A stretch of DNA of 64,000 nucleotides. Origin: Dichomitus squalens LYAD-421 SS1 (Eukaryota; Basidiomycota; Agaricomycetes; Polyporales; Polyporaceae). Within the stretch, counting starts at the first letter, position 1, and each line of letters opens with the position of its first letter. Below are positions 47,151 to 59,255 of the stretch, piece by piece. The notes beneath the pieces are model-generated. The model did no database searches, was not told where the DNA came from, and saw only the letters and a program-made list of their open reading frames with translations. The DNA lies in NCBI RefSeq assembly GCF_000275845.1, contig NW_006766887.1:1012770-1076769 (forward strand), in the 5' to 3' direction. The position numbers and the translations under genes are program-made.

Positions 47151-48773
47151 ATGTCGACGCGGCGACAGCAAGACAAGACGCTGCCGCAGTCCGACAAGTA
47201 CTGGCAACCTCGGCCTGTGACAGACTGTCGCGTCACATCAGTGTCAACACCACGCGTTTCCGTTCAAACTTCACGCGCTGTTGCGCGTCTACAGGTGTGC
47301 CACCGCCGGTGCCCACTGCCAGCTCGCGGAACCACGTCAGTCTGCATCATTCCAAGTACTGGTAACATCCGCATCATGGACCGTTGTTGGTGGATCATGC
47401 ATAGATGCTATCTACGGAGACACATACTGCTCACAAGCCGTCAATAGAGGGCGCGGATTGCTGCTAGTGGGTTCTATACTAGAGGCCATCTGCAGAGACT
47501 TCAGCCAATTGCGGTGGTGTGATCGTCTCGAGCCCCTCACCAAGACTGACCTCGTTGCGAACTGCGGTGTGAGTGACTGGCTTACTATTCCTCTTTCTCT
47601 TATTTGACCTGGACCATTAGCTCATTGATAGCAGCATTCGCTTATCGCTGAATATTTGCAAGGTGGTCGTGTGCTGCGACGGCGCGCTGCTTTCTTTCAT
47701 ACACCTTGCAAACGTTTTGGATGTCGATTGTGAGTATGTATACAGACGCCCCGTAAAATCCCGCGGAGATCGCAGACGCAATCATCTACTCTCTAACCGG
47801 CGATTTAGCGATGGGATTTGCCTCCGGACATCTGACGGACCCTTCGCAACTGTGCCCTCGTATGCAGCGACTGGCTTCCCGCCTGCAGACATGTACTCCA
47901 TCTTGGAGATGCACAGAGACGATACCTCCTGCCTCAGAATCGGACAGTACCTCGTCTACGCTGGTAGGTCGAGTTCCAGACATGGAAAAGCACTCTTTCT
48001 CCGTCGACTAGATGCGGTGCCCACCCAGCCCCAACAGATATGGGGCGTTCTCCTTGTTTCCGTCTCTTTCCCATCTCGTTCTTGTGCATCGCTGTTCGTC
48101 GTCCTTCTGCGTATTCAGGAAGATGTCGTGGCTTTGCCTGCATTGACAGACGTTGACACGTCCACAACCGACGCTACATTCCCTGTATACGTCCTCCACC
48201 CCGCGGGCCCTTGTCCCTCTGTTGCTTCAGTGGCTCGCCTGCACGCCATCGCTGACAACGCTTACGAGGATGCGCTGCTTTCCGGGGCGCGACTTTCCGA
48301 TCGCTCGCCCGCAAGATGACGAAGGGATGTACGAAATCGGATGCTATCTCCGAATGTTCGATCTTAGTATCGTTGATGCTCACCATAGCCTGACTTCATG
48401 TCCATGTACGTAGAGGATACTCTTGCGGCATCGTTATCAATAGACCAATCACATACATCTGAGCTCGCTACATCTCGTTCAACCACTTTCTTTGCCATCG
48501 ACACTGAACGGGAGCACTGGGCTGACACAGCGCAGGTTCTATCTGTCCTCTTCCCGCTGATATGTCGACATCGATGATCGCGTACTGGAAAGGGTAGACT
48601 GTTTGGTCGAGGAGGGCGGTGAACTGAAGGCGACGGGGATAGACGGTCAAGAATTCTTAGATCCCCTCTTCGAGCAAGAAATCTTCAAGGAGTCCGATAG
48701 CCCGACCTTCTCGATTCGCGGGTCACAGGAGACATTGGACCCCCTCAGAGGTCAGACTCTGGAATGCATATAG
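47151..48773 (+). other. Possible multi-exon gene, unresolved
   Basis: Several open stretches lie on the plus strand, divergent from the ligase. A start-like MSTRRQQDKTLPQSDKYW at 47151 is followed by a frame including SWTVVGGSCIDAIYGDTYCS (about 47380-47440). A 218-codon frame at 47663-48319 contains ALPALTDVDTSTTDATFPVY. A last open stretch, 48561-48773, is acidic (DIDDRVLERVDCLVEEGGEL...) and ends at TAG 48771-48773. GT-AG pairs exist, for example GTGAGT near 47570 with an acceptor near 47622, but I could not make one continuous reading. No domain is recognised. It may be a fast-evolving gene or a decayed one. Confidence 0.35.
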
Positions 48774-49301
48774 CGCAAGCTACCGAAGCTACATGAGCAA
48801 GGAACTACGTGTTCGTGCTTCTTCACTGTTACTTCGACGAGTAGCACCCCTCCACCGCCCTCCCATGCCCGGAGGAGTCAAGGGTATCCCACTATTGAGT
48901 CAGGATCAAATATCGAGGCCGTCGGGAAGGAGATGACCACGCCAGATGATCGAGACCATGGTTTCTTGTCACAACCCGTTTAGTGCTTGCGAAGCGAAGC
49001 CCGAAAGTCAGGAGTTAGATCTCGAGAATACACAAGACTGATAAACGCCCTACTGCAGTGATTCCCATATACTATATTCTCGGGGAGAAAGATCGTTTCA
49101 TTACAGTTGAGCATAACTTGTTGTATGAGGATTCGTCAGGATGAGTCGGCGGAATGGTTGAATTGAGGATAGATGGCAACCCACAAGGTCGGCTAGTTCA
49201 TAACACGAACTTACAGTATTCCGATCTCGGCTGGACGAACTCCGGCATTAGGAGGCAATATGAGATACATCGTAGATGCTAGTTGATGCGCGTAAGACTT
49301 T
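48774..49301. other. Intergenic region before pirin
   Basis: AT-richer spacer without any frame or RNA I can support. It should hold the 3' end of the pirin transcript. Confidence 0.5.
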
Positions 49302-50201
49302 TCACTCCATATCAAAAAGCAGCACCTCAGCGACTCGATCGCCCACGTTCTCGATAGTCAGCTCATCCCCAGATGCAGCCATTACGTATGCGCCATCGCC
49401 TTCCTTCAGGTCCAAGGGACCACCTTCAGCACCCAGTACGCGTACATGCGCACCGGTCGATAGCTTGGGATTGTATCCCGACGTCTGCACCACGTGCAGG
49501 TACCCCTTGCGGGACGTCGACGCCGACGAGAACGCATGCGAGACCTTCGCGGCAGGGGAGAGAAGCGTCGCGAACAGATTCAGGGGTGAGTGCACGGGAG
49601 CGGGTCCAGAGGCTTCGCGCTTCTCTTCTACGCCCTCGGCTCCGACAGGGGCGACGACGTGTGCCCAGCGGTCCTTCTTCTCGTCGTCGTTGAAGTGACG
49701 GGTGAAGTACTGAGGAGCGAGGCCCCGGGTGGAAGGCAAGCTCCAGATCTGGAGGAAGTGTACCTGCTTGTCGCCGTGGGCGTGTTCGCTGTGGCGAATG
49801 CCGGTTCCTGCGGAGGTCATTTGGAGGTCTCCGCGTTTCATGATCTCGATATTGCCCATGGAATCGCGGCTGGAATACATACCAAGATCAGTCCGGAGAC
49901 ATAATTCTCGACGATGAGTGGACATACTGCTCGAGTTCACCGTTGACTATATAGGAGAATATCTCGAACTCGCGGTGTGCATGAGTGCCAAAACCGGTCT
50001 TGGGCTCGACGCGGTCTTCGTTGATGACCCGGAGAGAGCCGAAGCTGTCATGGCTCGGGTTATGGTAACTAGAGAGCTTGTCAGGGCGAGTAGCATGAAC
50101 AATCTCTCAACTTGCCTAGCAAAGCTGAAGGTATGGAACGTTTTGAGCCAACCGTGATCGGCGTTGCCGCGCTCCGTGCTGTAACGGGGGACGAGCTTCA
50201 T
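49302..50201 (-). CDS. Pirin family protein
   Basis: Cupin-fold protein with an iron site; pirins act as quercetin dioxygenases or redox-sensitive transcription cofactors. The ATG at 50201 gives MKLVPRYSTERGNADHGWLK, then TFHTFSFA and, after an intron, YHNPSHDSFGSLRVINEDRV. The metal-binding GTHAHREFEIFSYIV supplies His-x-His and Glu. The third exon has MGNIEIMKRGDLQMTSAGTG and IRHSEHAHGDKQVHFLQIW. The C-terminal cupin ends ENVGDRVAEVLLFDME with TGA at 49304-49302. The frame is open upstream of the ATG (PRLLKRFSSTSVNA) but has no earlier ATG before a stop, so I use MKLVP. Length is about 280 residues. Confidence 0.94.
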
Positions 50202-50665
50202 AGCGTTAACAGAAGTGGATGAGAAGCGTTTGAGAAGCCTAGGCTGATTGGGCAAAACACGAGTAGACTGCAACGATCGGAGGAGAGACAGCTTGGCAGA
50301 GGTCGTTTTGCTTGTCGAGTCTGGTCTTTCTGAGGTGTTGTGATGACGGTTCTGGCCGTTCGTGTCCCTTATATACCCTCATGGACTGATGACGTGGTAT
50401 TGCGCATGAATCATCTTCAGTCCATTCACGATACGGCGTTGACAGAGCAGAGGCCTTGATTTCCATCGTGGATTCCCTTTCTGAGGCGGCCGATACCCAC
50501 CAGGCGACACCCCGCGCCCGTAAGCTTATCTAATCGATTTTGCCGACGCCTGCTCAGCCCGGCCTTAGCATGAGCGCCTCACCATTTCCGGTCTTGCAGC
50601 CTTCACGCTCTTCATTTCTCTGCTTCATCTCCTTACGGGTTGACTACTGCTGCTGACCATTGACA
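50202..50665. promoter_or_regulatory. Divergent pirin-RSA4 promoter with TATA box
   Basis: Shared spacer between two divergent start codons. On the minus strand TATATAAG at 50375-50368 lies 167 nt from the pirin ATG, a plausible TATA box for that gene. The RSA4 side is C/T-rich without a TATA box. Confidence 0.55.
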
Positions 50666-53624
50666 ATGGCGACTTTACTCCCGCCCCCGAAGCGACAAAA
50701 GGTCTACCATGGTGTTCCCGAGCCAGAGAAGGAGGCACCGAAGCCCGCGCCGCATGTCGTCGTGCAATTTGTGAACGAGGAAGACGGCGAGCCTCTTGCC
50801 CCCGCCGTGAACCTACCCGCAAATGTCTCAAAAGAAGGTCTTGAGGCGATTGTGAACAAGCTGAACACGAAGGTTAGTAGACATATCAATCTGAGTCTCG
50901 AGATGTCGGTCTCAGTGAATTCGCTTCATTTCTCGTGCATTCCGTTTTGACCAGTTGGTGTTAGGATGAAGACCCAGTACCGTTTGCATTCCATGTATCT
51001 CTGCCGGCCGACGACCAGACAGCCGGTGCGCCTACGCGCATAACAATCTCAAAATCTATCCAAGAAGATGTGTTATCGCATCCTTTGCATGCTTTCACCC
51101 CAGAAGATGTCTTCATAATCCACTGCTCTCCCCAGGCTGTATTCAAGGTCCGTCCAGCCACAAGATGCTCTTCCACGTTGTCTGGTATGTATTTCTTCGT
51201 ATCAAATCTCGCTTTCGGCTCCCTCAAATCACTGGAGAGTCGGAGTTTCACTTGTCCCAGTATATGAAACAGCGCCTTACATTTGTGGAGTCTTGAGCGA
51301 AGTGGCTAGTGTCGCTTTCAACGAGCTCCTGCGTTCGTAACTGTACTCGCCTCACGAAAGGAAGGAACGCTTCACAGGATATGTCACTTCAAGTCACATG
51401 CGCATCTAGCACGTTCTGTGGCTAATGCGACCCAGTGGCTATGTGCTCTACGACCAGCTTCTCTGTGTCAGAGGCTCGTGGTGTTACTGGACCCGTATTT
51501 ACTAATATCCTCATTGCGCTCGAACAGGCCACACCTCGCCGATCCTCTGTGCGTCGTTCTCGCCAACCGGTAACCTTCTCGCCACAGGTTCGGGGGACTG
51601 CAACGCACGGCTATGGGACCTGTTTACCGAGACGCCCTCGCACGTGCTGTCCGGACACAAGGGTTGGGTACTCTGTGTTGAATGGGAAGCCATGGAGAGG
51701 AAGCTTGCAACGGGCGGGCACGACGGACATGTACGTAATACCTTTCTCGCGACGTTCGCAATCATGTACGGAGAGCTGAATTCACGGGTGGTTTCGACAG
51801 GTCCGGTTATGGGACCCAAAGACCGGAAAGCCGATTGGCGACGCTCTCAAAGGCCACACAAAATGGGTCACCTCCCTGTCTTGGGAGCCGATACATCTGT
51901 GAGTCCACACTCTCGGGCACATCTCTGGACGCGGCCTCGCCGACACCGGACTTTTCATAATAGGAACCCATCCGCCCCACGCCTTGCTTCGTCCTCGAAG
52001 GATGGAACGGTTCGTGTATGGTCGACTCTCGTACGTCAGTGCGAATACGCACTCGGAGGACACACTGCCAGCGTAAATGTTGTTCGGTGGGGTGGCGGTG
52101 GTCTGAATGGCAAGGGTGTGCTGTACACCGCTTCGAGCGATCGGACTGTCCGGATATGGGATGCGAACGGGGTGCGTCACCACTCGCAAACCTTCATGTG
52201 TCCGCCCCCCTTGTATGACTCATGCTCTCTGTGATTCTTTTGGCCAGGGAAAATGCTTGCATATCTTGAAAGACCACGCCCACTGGGTCACGACGCTCAC
52301 ACTGAATACCGACTTTGTGCTGCGCACGGGACCTTTTGATCACCTAGGCAAGAAGACCAGCTCGGATAGCGAGGGTACGTTTTCATTGTCCTTGGCGCAG
52401 TAGAAACATCCCTGTACTCTCCCACCGGGACATCGGGGTCGCCGTGGACAGTTCCTAACCGTATCTTGCACGTACATCCGTACAGACGATTTTGGGCTGT
52501 TCACCGAGCGTATGGTTCTGCAATCGCGGTGTTGATGATCGTAGCTCTCATCTATTTCTCCTCGTCGATTCTTCGCCTTCTATCATGAACGTTTGTGTGA
52601 GACGTGCAAGTTGTGCGGACAGGCTAGCTCGTCTCACAGCGCCGTAGTTTCCAGAGATCAACCATCTTCCCTCGGAACTGTGATAGACACTGACCATCTT
52701 TCTCACACAGCCCAATCCCTCGCTCTTGCGCGTTACAACAATCTTGTGTCCACAACAGGGGAACTCCTCATTTCTGGCTCAGACGACCACACGCTCTTCC
52801 TGTGGTCATTGTTTCCCTCGCGCACCACCTCCGCCGAGGCATCCGCGGCTGCTGCCGAGCGTGGCGGCAAGCTCAAACCCCTCGGGCGGTTGACGGGTCA
52901 CCAGCGCCAAGTCTCGCACGTCGCTTTCAGCCCAGACGGGCGGTGGGCAGCGAGCGCGGCGTGGGACAACTCCGTGCGCGTGTGGGACGGCCGGACAGGA
53001 AAGTTCGTCGCGACCCTCCGGGGCCACATCGCGGCCGTCTACCGCCTCGCATGGAGCGCAGACTCGCGGCTGCTCGTGAGTGCAAGCAAAGACAGTACGC
53101 TGAAGGTGAGTCTCCTTTTGCTCGCGTCACCGAACAAGGTTGGCTTTTACGGAAGCGAAACGGGCATTGCGCGCCCCGAGCGGCGTCGGACGCGCTCTCC
53201 CTGATTTGCTCTGTCCATTGCTTCCTTCGTGCTTCCCTGCGAACGGATGGTCAATTTGCTGACGGCTCCCGTGCTTGTGCTTCGCTCTTGCAATCGGCGC
53301 TGTTCGATGCCATCCTTCGTGACGGCATACGTGCCTGACACCGTCGAATTACCTCCGTTCCCCCCTCGACTGTCTCAACGCGGAAACAGATCTGGGACCT
53401 CAAGACGTACAAAATAAAAAACGACCTCCCCGGGCACACCGACGAGGTCTACTGCGTCGACTTCGTCGCCGACAAGCTGGTCAGCGGCGGGCGCGACCGG
53501 ACCGTGAAGATGTGCGTCGTTCGCTCTCGCGCACCCTCTCGTCATTTCGCTGATGGGTGGCGGCCGGCCGTTGATCTCCGTTGATGTGCGTCCGGTCTTC
53601 TGACTTTGCAGATGGAAAAACTGA
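50666..53624 (+). CDS. RSA4: Ribosome assembly protein 4 (Notchless), WD40
   Basis: Nucleolar WD40 protein needed for late 60S maturation; its N-terminal domain is pulled by the Rea1 AAA ATPase. ATG at 50666 gives MATLLPPPKRQKVYHGVPEP, then the ubiquitin-like NLE domain with VVQFVNEEDGEPLAPAVNLP and LHAFTPEDVFIIHCSPQAVF. The beta-propeller follows: NLLATGSGDCNARLWDL, LSGHKGWVLCVEW, ATGGHDGHVR, LASSSKDGTVRVWST, YTASSDRTVRIWDANG, LISGSDDHTLFLWSLF, LTGHQRQVSHVAFSPDGRW, LVSASKDSTLK and LVSGGRDRTVKIWKN. That gives about eight blades. The last intron splits the codon of the final Ile, and TGA is at 53622-53624. Around ten introns are required. It is divergent from pirin. Confidence 0.95.
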
Positions 53625-55848
53625 GCGCAGAAGCGGCGTGTCGACGAGGAGGCTTTCGAGACGCCGTTGCCGGCAATGCGCCTGAGTTGGTGCCGGTCCT
53701 AGCGCGGGGTTGGTGCTGCTGCTAGACGTATGTATGGGGGCTTTTGCCGGAAGCGATCGAGGATGGAGGCGAGGGGGAGATGGGCATCAAGGCGGCCGCG
53801 TTGGAAGCTGCGAACGAGTCGGAACGACGGGTTGGTTCCATTCGGCGTTACTGATCTGTGGCTCCTGCGTAGTAGTGCACAGTAACTTTGACACCCGCCT
53901 CAATCAAGACAAGTGTTTCGAGGTCCTTGCTAGAAGGCTCGACGGTCGTAATTCATCATGGACTGTGGGGATGATCGTTCGTCCCCAGCCTTGTTTTCGA
54001 CATGGGACTGATCGTAGTGCGGCTGGCTAGCCGCTAGCGGGAAGACGCCAAGTCACGAGTGCCACCAGCGAAGCTGATATGTCCGAAGTAGTCTTCTCAT
54101 TATCAGCTCGCCAATCCTCTCGGCCGCCTTGCGTATGATGTCCGCTAAATGAGCAGGAGGAGCTCCCCGAGCACAGTCCGGTCACGCGCAGGACTTGGCC
54201 AGCCGAGATCCCACACAATTGAAGCGGGACCAGGCACTTGGGTCGGTGTGCCTGTCGATATAGCAACGAAGCGAACTTCGAAGCCCGCCACTCCCCTCGC
54301 GAAGATTGCGGCTGCTTGGAAAGGAAGGGGGGTTTGAGAGGAGGGCCCTCGGATCTTCCGTCATTCAAATCTTCCTCCACCGCTCGATTGTTTGCGCTCG
54401 CCACCGGTGGATAGAGTTGGAGACACAGGCTGGCACCGGGCGTGCGAGGGTGCTGTAAGAACTGTAAGAACCACTGAGGATGGACAAAGGCGAGGACAGG
54501 TATGGCAATCTGTTTGGGCCGGGAACAAGGGTGCAGTGTCAGTTGAGTGGGGAAGAAGGGGCCGTTGGTTCGGACTCTGTCCGCGTGCCGGGGTGACACC
54601 CGCCGGGTCCGGGTCCTGTGGTGTATGTGCGTTGCGGGAAATTGGGACGCCGGGGGGCCTCGGCCGGTTGTGGGTATCCGGGGTTGGCCTCGAGGGTCTT
54701 GCTCACTGCCAAGGCGGTGCTACTGCTAGTATGTCCGAGTTCACGCACTTGGCTTTCTCGTCCTTGCAGTTGCTGATTTATTCTCATCTGCATCGGAAGA
54801 CGTGTAGAATTTTGTGGACGGACGGGTGCCTAGGTCCAGATGCTGTCCAGGGGTTGTGTCCTGTCTAAGTGGCCCCACATACTAAGACCGCACTGGAACA
54901 GTGCGAAGGAAGCCGCACGAGTTGCGCTAGTCACCGACGCAAAGCTGAATTGTCACAGTCGAGGAGACGTTCACAGCACGGACTTCTAGACTGGGGAGGA
55001 AATCCGTACCCACATGACATATCGCAGTGAGTGTGAGAGGAGTTGATAGGGAAGAAGCTGTTCGTCTGGAGGTTTTCCGGGACTGGGATGGGTTGTGGAG
55101 AACATGTACTGTATTCATCCGGGCAGTGTAAACAGTCGCGAGTGCACACCTGAGGCGGCATGCGCAAAGCAGGGCAGAGACTGCGTGAAAGGATGATCCG
55201 CACAGGCTGGTCCTCTGGGCACACCCGATCGATCAAGGGCGTATCCCCGAACTGGAGCAGGATGGTGGCTAAGAAAGGACGAGGTGCATCGACGGTACTG
55301 CGCCCACGACCGTGCTCGCACGATGGTCGCGGAGGTGGGATCATGATGGTTCTCGGGGGCTGAAGTGGCGAAGTGCGGTCGATAGCGAAGACGCGGTGCG
55401 CTGAGCTGACGACTGGGAAGGCTGATGGATATGCACTGCGTAAGCTGAGGGTATAGCGGGGTTGCCTATTTGAAGGCTAAAGCTGTTACATAAGCAGAAA
55501 GCTTGCGCAGTGCGGGGCCGGGGGAGGGCCGGGGGAGGGGAGCCAGTGCCGGCGCCGGAAAAGGAAGCTCAAGGGCAGAGAGGCGGGTGGCATGCGATGC
55601 GCCCAGTCTCAGTTCTCGTTACTGCAGCACCTTCTACCAGGAATACCACGGGCGTCCCAATCATGGGCGAACCCAGCAGATTCCGGGGCCTCGATATGGC
55701 AACACTTCGGACCCTTCTCCGCTGTGTGGTCGACCCCCCGCATCGCGTAGCCTTTCTTCCCCCTTCCCCCCGCTTTCGTTTCCTTCAAGTACCCTCTTTT
55801 GCGCGAGCCTAGCTCCCTTTCCCGCCCGCTTCTGCCACCGCCGGCGCA
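53625..55848. other. Gene-poor spacer
   Basis: About 2.2 kb between RSA4 and the DUF6534 gene. Frames up to 190 codons (54027-54599, minus) have no family motif and no flanking exons that would support them. From 55490 onward there is a G-rich then C/T-rich stretch probably belonging to the promoter and leader of the next gene. No RNA gene is seen. Confidence 0.45.
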
Positions 55849-58065
55849 ATGGCCTCCTCCGCTCTTCTCAAGCTCATCGACCTCAATGCTACTTTCGGCG
55901 CCCTCTTCATCGGCTTCGGCTGCTCCAGCGTGTGCGTCCCACCCCATGTCTCCTACTATCACTCTTACTGACAATGACGTCTTGGCTGCACAGGGCTCTT
56001 GGCGTTCTGAGCATGCAGGCGTATAGCTACTTCAGACGTTACCCCCTCGACGTCTGGTGGTACAAGGCACTGGTGCGTAACCATCCGCCGCGTTGTGCAC
56101 GACCCGACGCGTCTTACCGTCTGCGTCCCGTCCTTGAAAATGCGAAATAGGTCGCTGTGATATGGTGCGTGTCCCCCACTACGCGTCCGGCCCCCATTTA
56201 ACCGGTCTTCAGGATTTTGGAGCTTGTTGACCAAGCATTTATTGGCCATGCGGTCTATTTTTATGTCGTCACGTACGGCCTCCTCTCCGTATCCCACCGG
56301 AGCAAATATTGACTATGCGATTACAGTAATTGGGGAGACGTCAACGCCCTTCTTACCTCTCCAGTTTGGTGAGCGTTCTCAAAGATTTACCGAATGTAAA
56401 TGTCTGACGTGGTTCCTGCAGGTCACTGATTGTGAGCGCATCCGTTTCGTCGCCTGTCACTCCATGTGCCTGACCCTGCGTCCCCCTTTCAGCTTCAAGT
56501 TCCTCTCGGGGTACGCCGGTAACGCTGGCTTCTGTGTTCGTTGAGCTCACACGATCCATGCATTGCATATAGGCAGCTGTCGGTGCCGTCGTAAAAGTGT
56601 ACGCGCCGCTCTCTTACCCTAACAAGGCATAGACTAAATTATAATGACAGCTGTTTCGGACTGCGCGTTTGGAGGTGTAAGTTGTCTTCAGGTCGTCGTT
56701 CGTCATCGCCTCTCACCGTGCCCTCCACCAGTCAGCAAGCACAACATCCCTGTAACGATGTTGATCGTGAGTGCGAATAAGGTTGTGCATCCCGAATAGC
56801 CTCCTGAAAATTTCTCCTCCGGCTCCGCCCAGCTGGTTGGCGCTTTGGGGCAACTGGGTGAGAGCCTCTTCCATTCGTCCATACTCAACATAGGCTGATC
56901 GGTTGCAATCAATGTAGCCGCTGCTTTTGGTGCGTCATATGCCCACCGTCCATGCGAATTTGACTAAGAGCTTATGCATGTGCAAATCCAGTTTTCACCG
57001 TCAGGGCGTAAGTCGATCACCTGACACGCCACGCCTGTCTTCATGCTGATCTGCTTGAACAGTGCCAGCATCCCTTCCTTAGCGGAAGTCGGCCGGCTCA
57101 AAGTGAGCTTCTACACGTGTCAGCCTCTAGATTTGATGCTCAATATTACGCCTAGTTCATCGGAAGTATCGCGCTCGGACTAGGCATGGCAACTGACGTG
57201 GTCACCGCCGCTGCCCTTTGCTGGTTCCTTCGCAATTTGAAGACAGGGTACAGGAAGTGAGTGAATCGGACGGCCGTGCCTGAAGCGACACGCCAGTTCC
57301 TGATATGAGCGGTTAAGGGACGATTCGATTGTCAACAAGCTATCGGTCTACGCCATCAACACCGGAACTATCTCTAGGTAAGCTACAGCCAGCCGGACAC
57401 TCTCGTGCGATACCGATTTGGCTGACGTCTCACCGCAGCGCGATCAGTTTGTGCACTCTAGTCCTAGTACGTCTTCCGGCGCCCGCCCTTGCTCACTTTG
57501 GTAGGCTGACCGTGCCTTAGTACGATATCATGCCGAACAACTTCATCTTCATGTCGTTCTACTTCGTCTTGAGCAAGGGTACGTCCGAGTCCCGACGCCA
57601 GCTCGTCCGGTGTCAGAGCCTGACACGCGACCGTTCAGTGTACGCCAACTCATTCTACGCCGCGCTGAACACGCGGAGATCCGTCCGCGGGCGCGGGACG
57701 GAAAACGAACAGACCACCGTGCCGACGTTCCTCATGGTCGCCCAAACGACGACGATCAAGCACGAAGGCGGGAACGACACCCCCGTCTTCTCCACGGTAG
57801 GTTTCCTCAGCTCGGACCCTATGCGGCGGCCTCCGAGTCTGACACGGCGTTAGACTCTCCGTTCCGAGTCGAACGGCACCTTCTCGCCCATCGGCGGACC
57901 GAGGGAGCCGGCGGTGAGTGCCGTCCTGTCGTTTCGTCGATATGCCAGCATGCTGAGCGATGGTCTCAGCCAATATCGACGATGCCGCCGCTGCACTACC
58001 AGATGCCGTACTCGACGTTCGACCACGATTACTCACAACCGTCCCAGAATAAGTCGTGGTCATGA
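55849..58065 (+). CDS. DUF6534-family seven-helix membrane protein
   Basis: Agaricomycete-expanded membrane protein family of unknown function. ATG at 55849 gives MASSALLKLIDLNATFGALF followed by helix 1 (IGFGCSS). After an intron comes LSMQAYSYFRRYPLDVWWYK, the family's conserved loop, then LELVDQAFIGHAVYFYVVT. The C-terminal half is clear: IALGLGMATDVVTAAALCWF, LRNLKTGYRKDDSIVNKLSV, YAINTGTIS, IMPNNFIFMSFYFVLSK and VYANSFYAALNTRRSVRGRG. Two late introns give a tail PPLHYQMPYSTFDHDYSQPS and TGA at 58063-58065. The region 56370-57150 should encode two or three helices, but I could not fix its exons; degeneration there is possible. The family often has many paralogues per genome. Confidence 0.85.
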
Positions 58066-59255
58066 GGCCCGCAGGCATACACAAGCACAGCGCAAAAGGT
58101 GCACCAGGCGCCCCTCCCCCTTTGAACTGAATCCTCCCGAAAACAAAACATTTACTCCGCCACCACATCACGCCGTGCCGTCTAACCCCCTCTCCAGGAT
58201 TCTCGACCATCTATCTCCCCATCTCAACCTCAACGGACGTCTATCACACTGTATCAGAATAGCTGCACTCCTATGTCCGTATCTGCATCTCCACCGTCCT
58301 CGCATCGCACCCGGGCTCCCCACATTCGTTCACGCTCCGTACTTCGCACTCGCACCCATATTCGATACGCTACATTGTCGCTATTCGCTCGCGTGGCCTG
58401 CTGTTGTTCGCGTTCACTCCTAGTTGTTTGTTGCTCGTCCGTCGTCTGTTGTTTGGTGTTGCCCCCCTCCCTGCCCCCCCTAACCACTGTTTATTGATTT
58501 ATTGCGCTGTAACACTAGCATGGCACCTTCGTTCCATCCATCTGCATCAGGCACATGTAGCGTTACATTGATGTTCTTCTTCTGTATTCGCATTCTCCCG
58601 CGCCGCCTCGTGCATGGTACGGAATTTTTGCCCCCTCCCCTCTTCGCACCCGTCGTCGCAGCCCTGGGCTTTCTTTTGTACAGGTTTTCTTCACTCGTTG
58701 GCTGCGACACTTTTGTGTTTTGAATTCTCCCTACTTGGTAGTCGGTATATAGATGCTGTTAGTTCGGAGCCGTCCCTGCTCGTCGCTTTCATTCAGTCCT
58801 GATAAGTTGTGTAGAATAGTACATCGACTAGCTGAATCGGTCGTTGGCTGTCGGAAGTCATGCCCGTTCCCCACACCGGTTCATGAACACGACACATCGC
58901 TGCGATCTGGTTTGACTGACGGCGGGCAGAGCACCATGTTCCAAGCAGGGAAGTCCGTGGGGCACTCACGGTGACACGGGCCATGCAACGTGACCCTACA
59001 TTTCCACTTCGCTTTTGTATCCCTCTTTGTATATTGGGAAATAATGTTTGGGCGTTGTGTGGCCCGGACATCTAGCATGGATTTCCTCACCTGGACCGCT
59101 CGCGGCCGCCGAGCGAGTACCTGCAGGAATCAGGTGATCGCGTTGAGTGGCGTGGGTGTGGGGCGTTGGCGCGCGTCGGGGGCGTTAGTCTCTGGCATCG
59201 ACCTGCACCTGCATAGCACGCGCATGGGGCCCCACCACGGACCGATCCCGCTCGG
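58066..59255. other. Intergenic region before HAUS6-like gene
   Basis: The first part is pyrimidine-rich 3' sequence of the DUF6534 gene and the rest is promoter side for the next gene. Short frames on both strands lack any motif. No RNA gene or repeat is seen. Confidence 0.5.

Noticed and set aside
50202..50273. N-terminally extended pirin
   Set aside because: The frame is open upstream but contains no ATG before a stop codon; MKLVP at 50201 is the first ATG.
54027..54599. Minus-strand frame of 190 codons
   Set aside because: No family resemblance and no neighbouring exon; consistent with chance.
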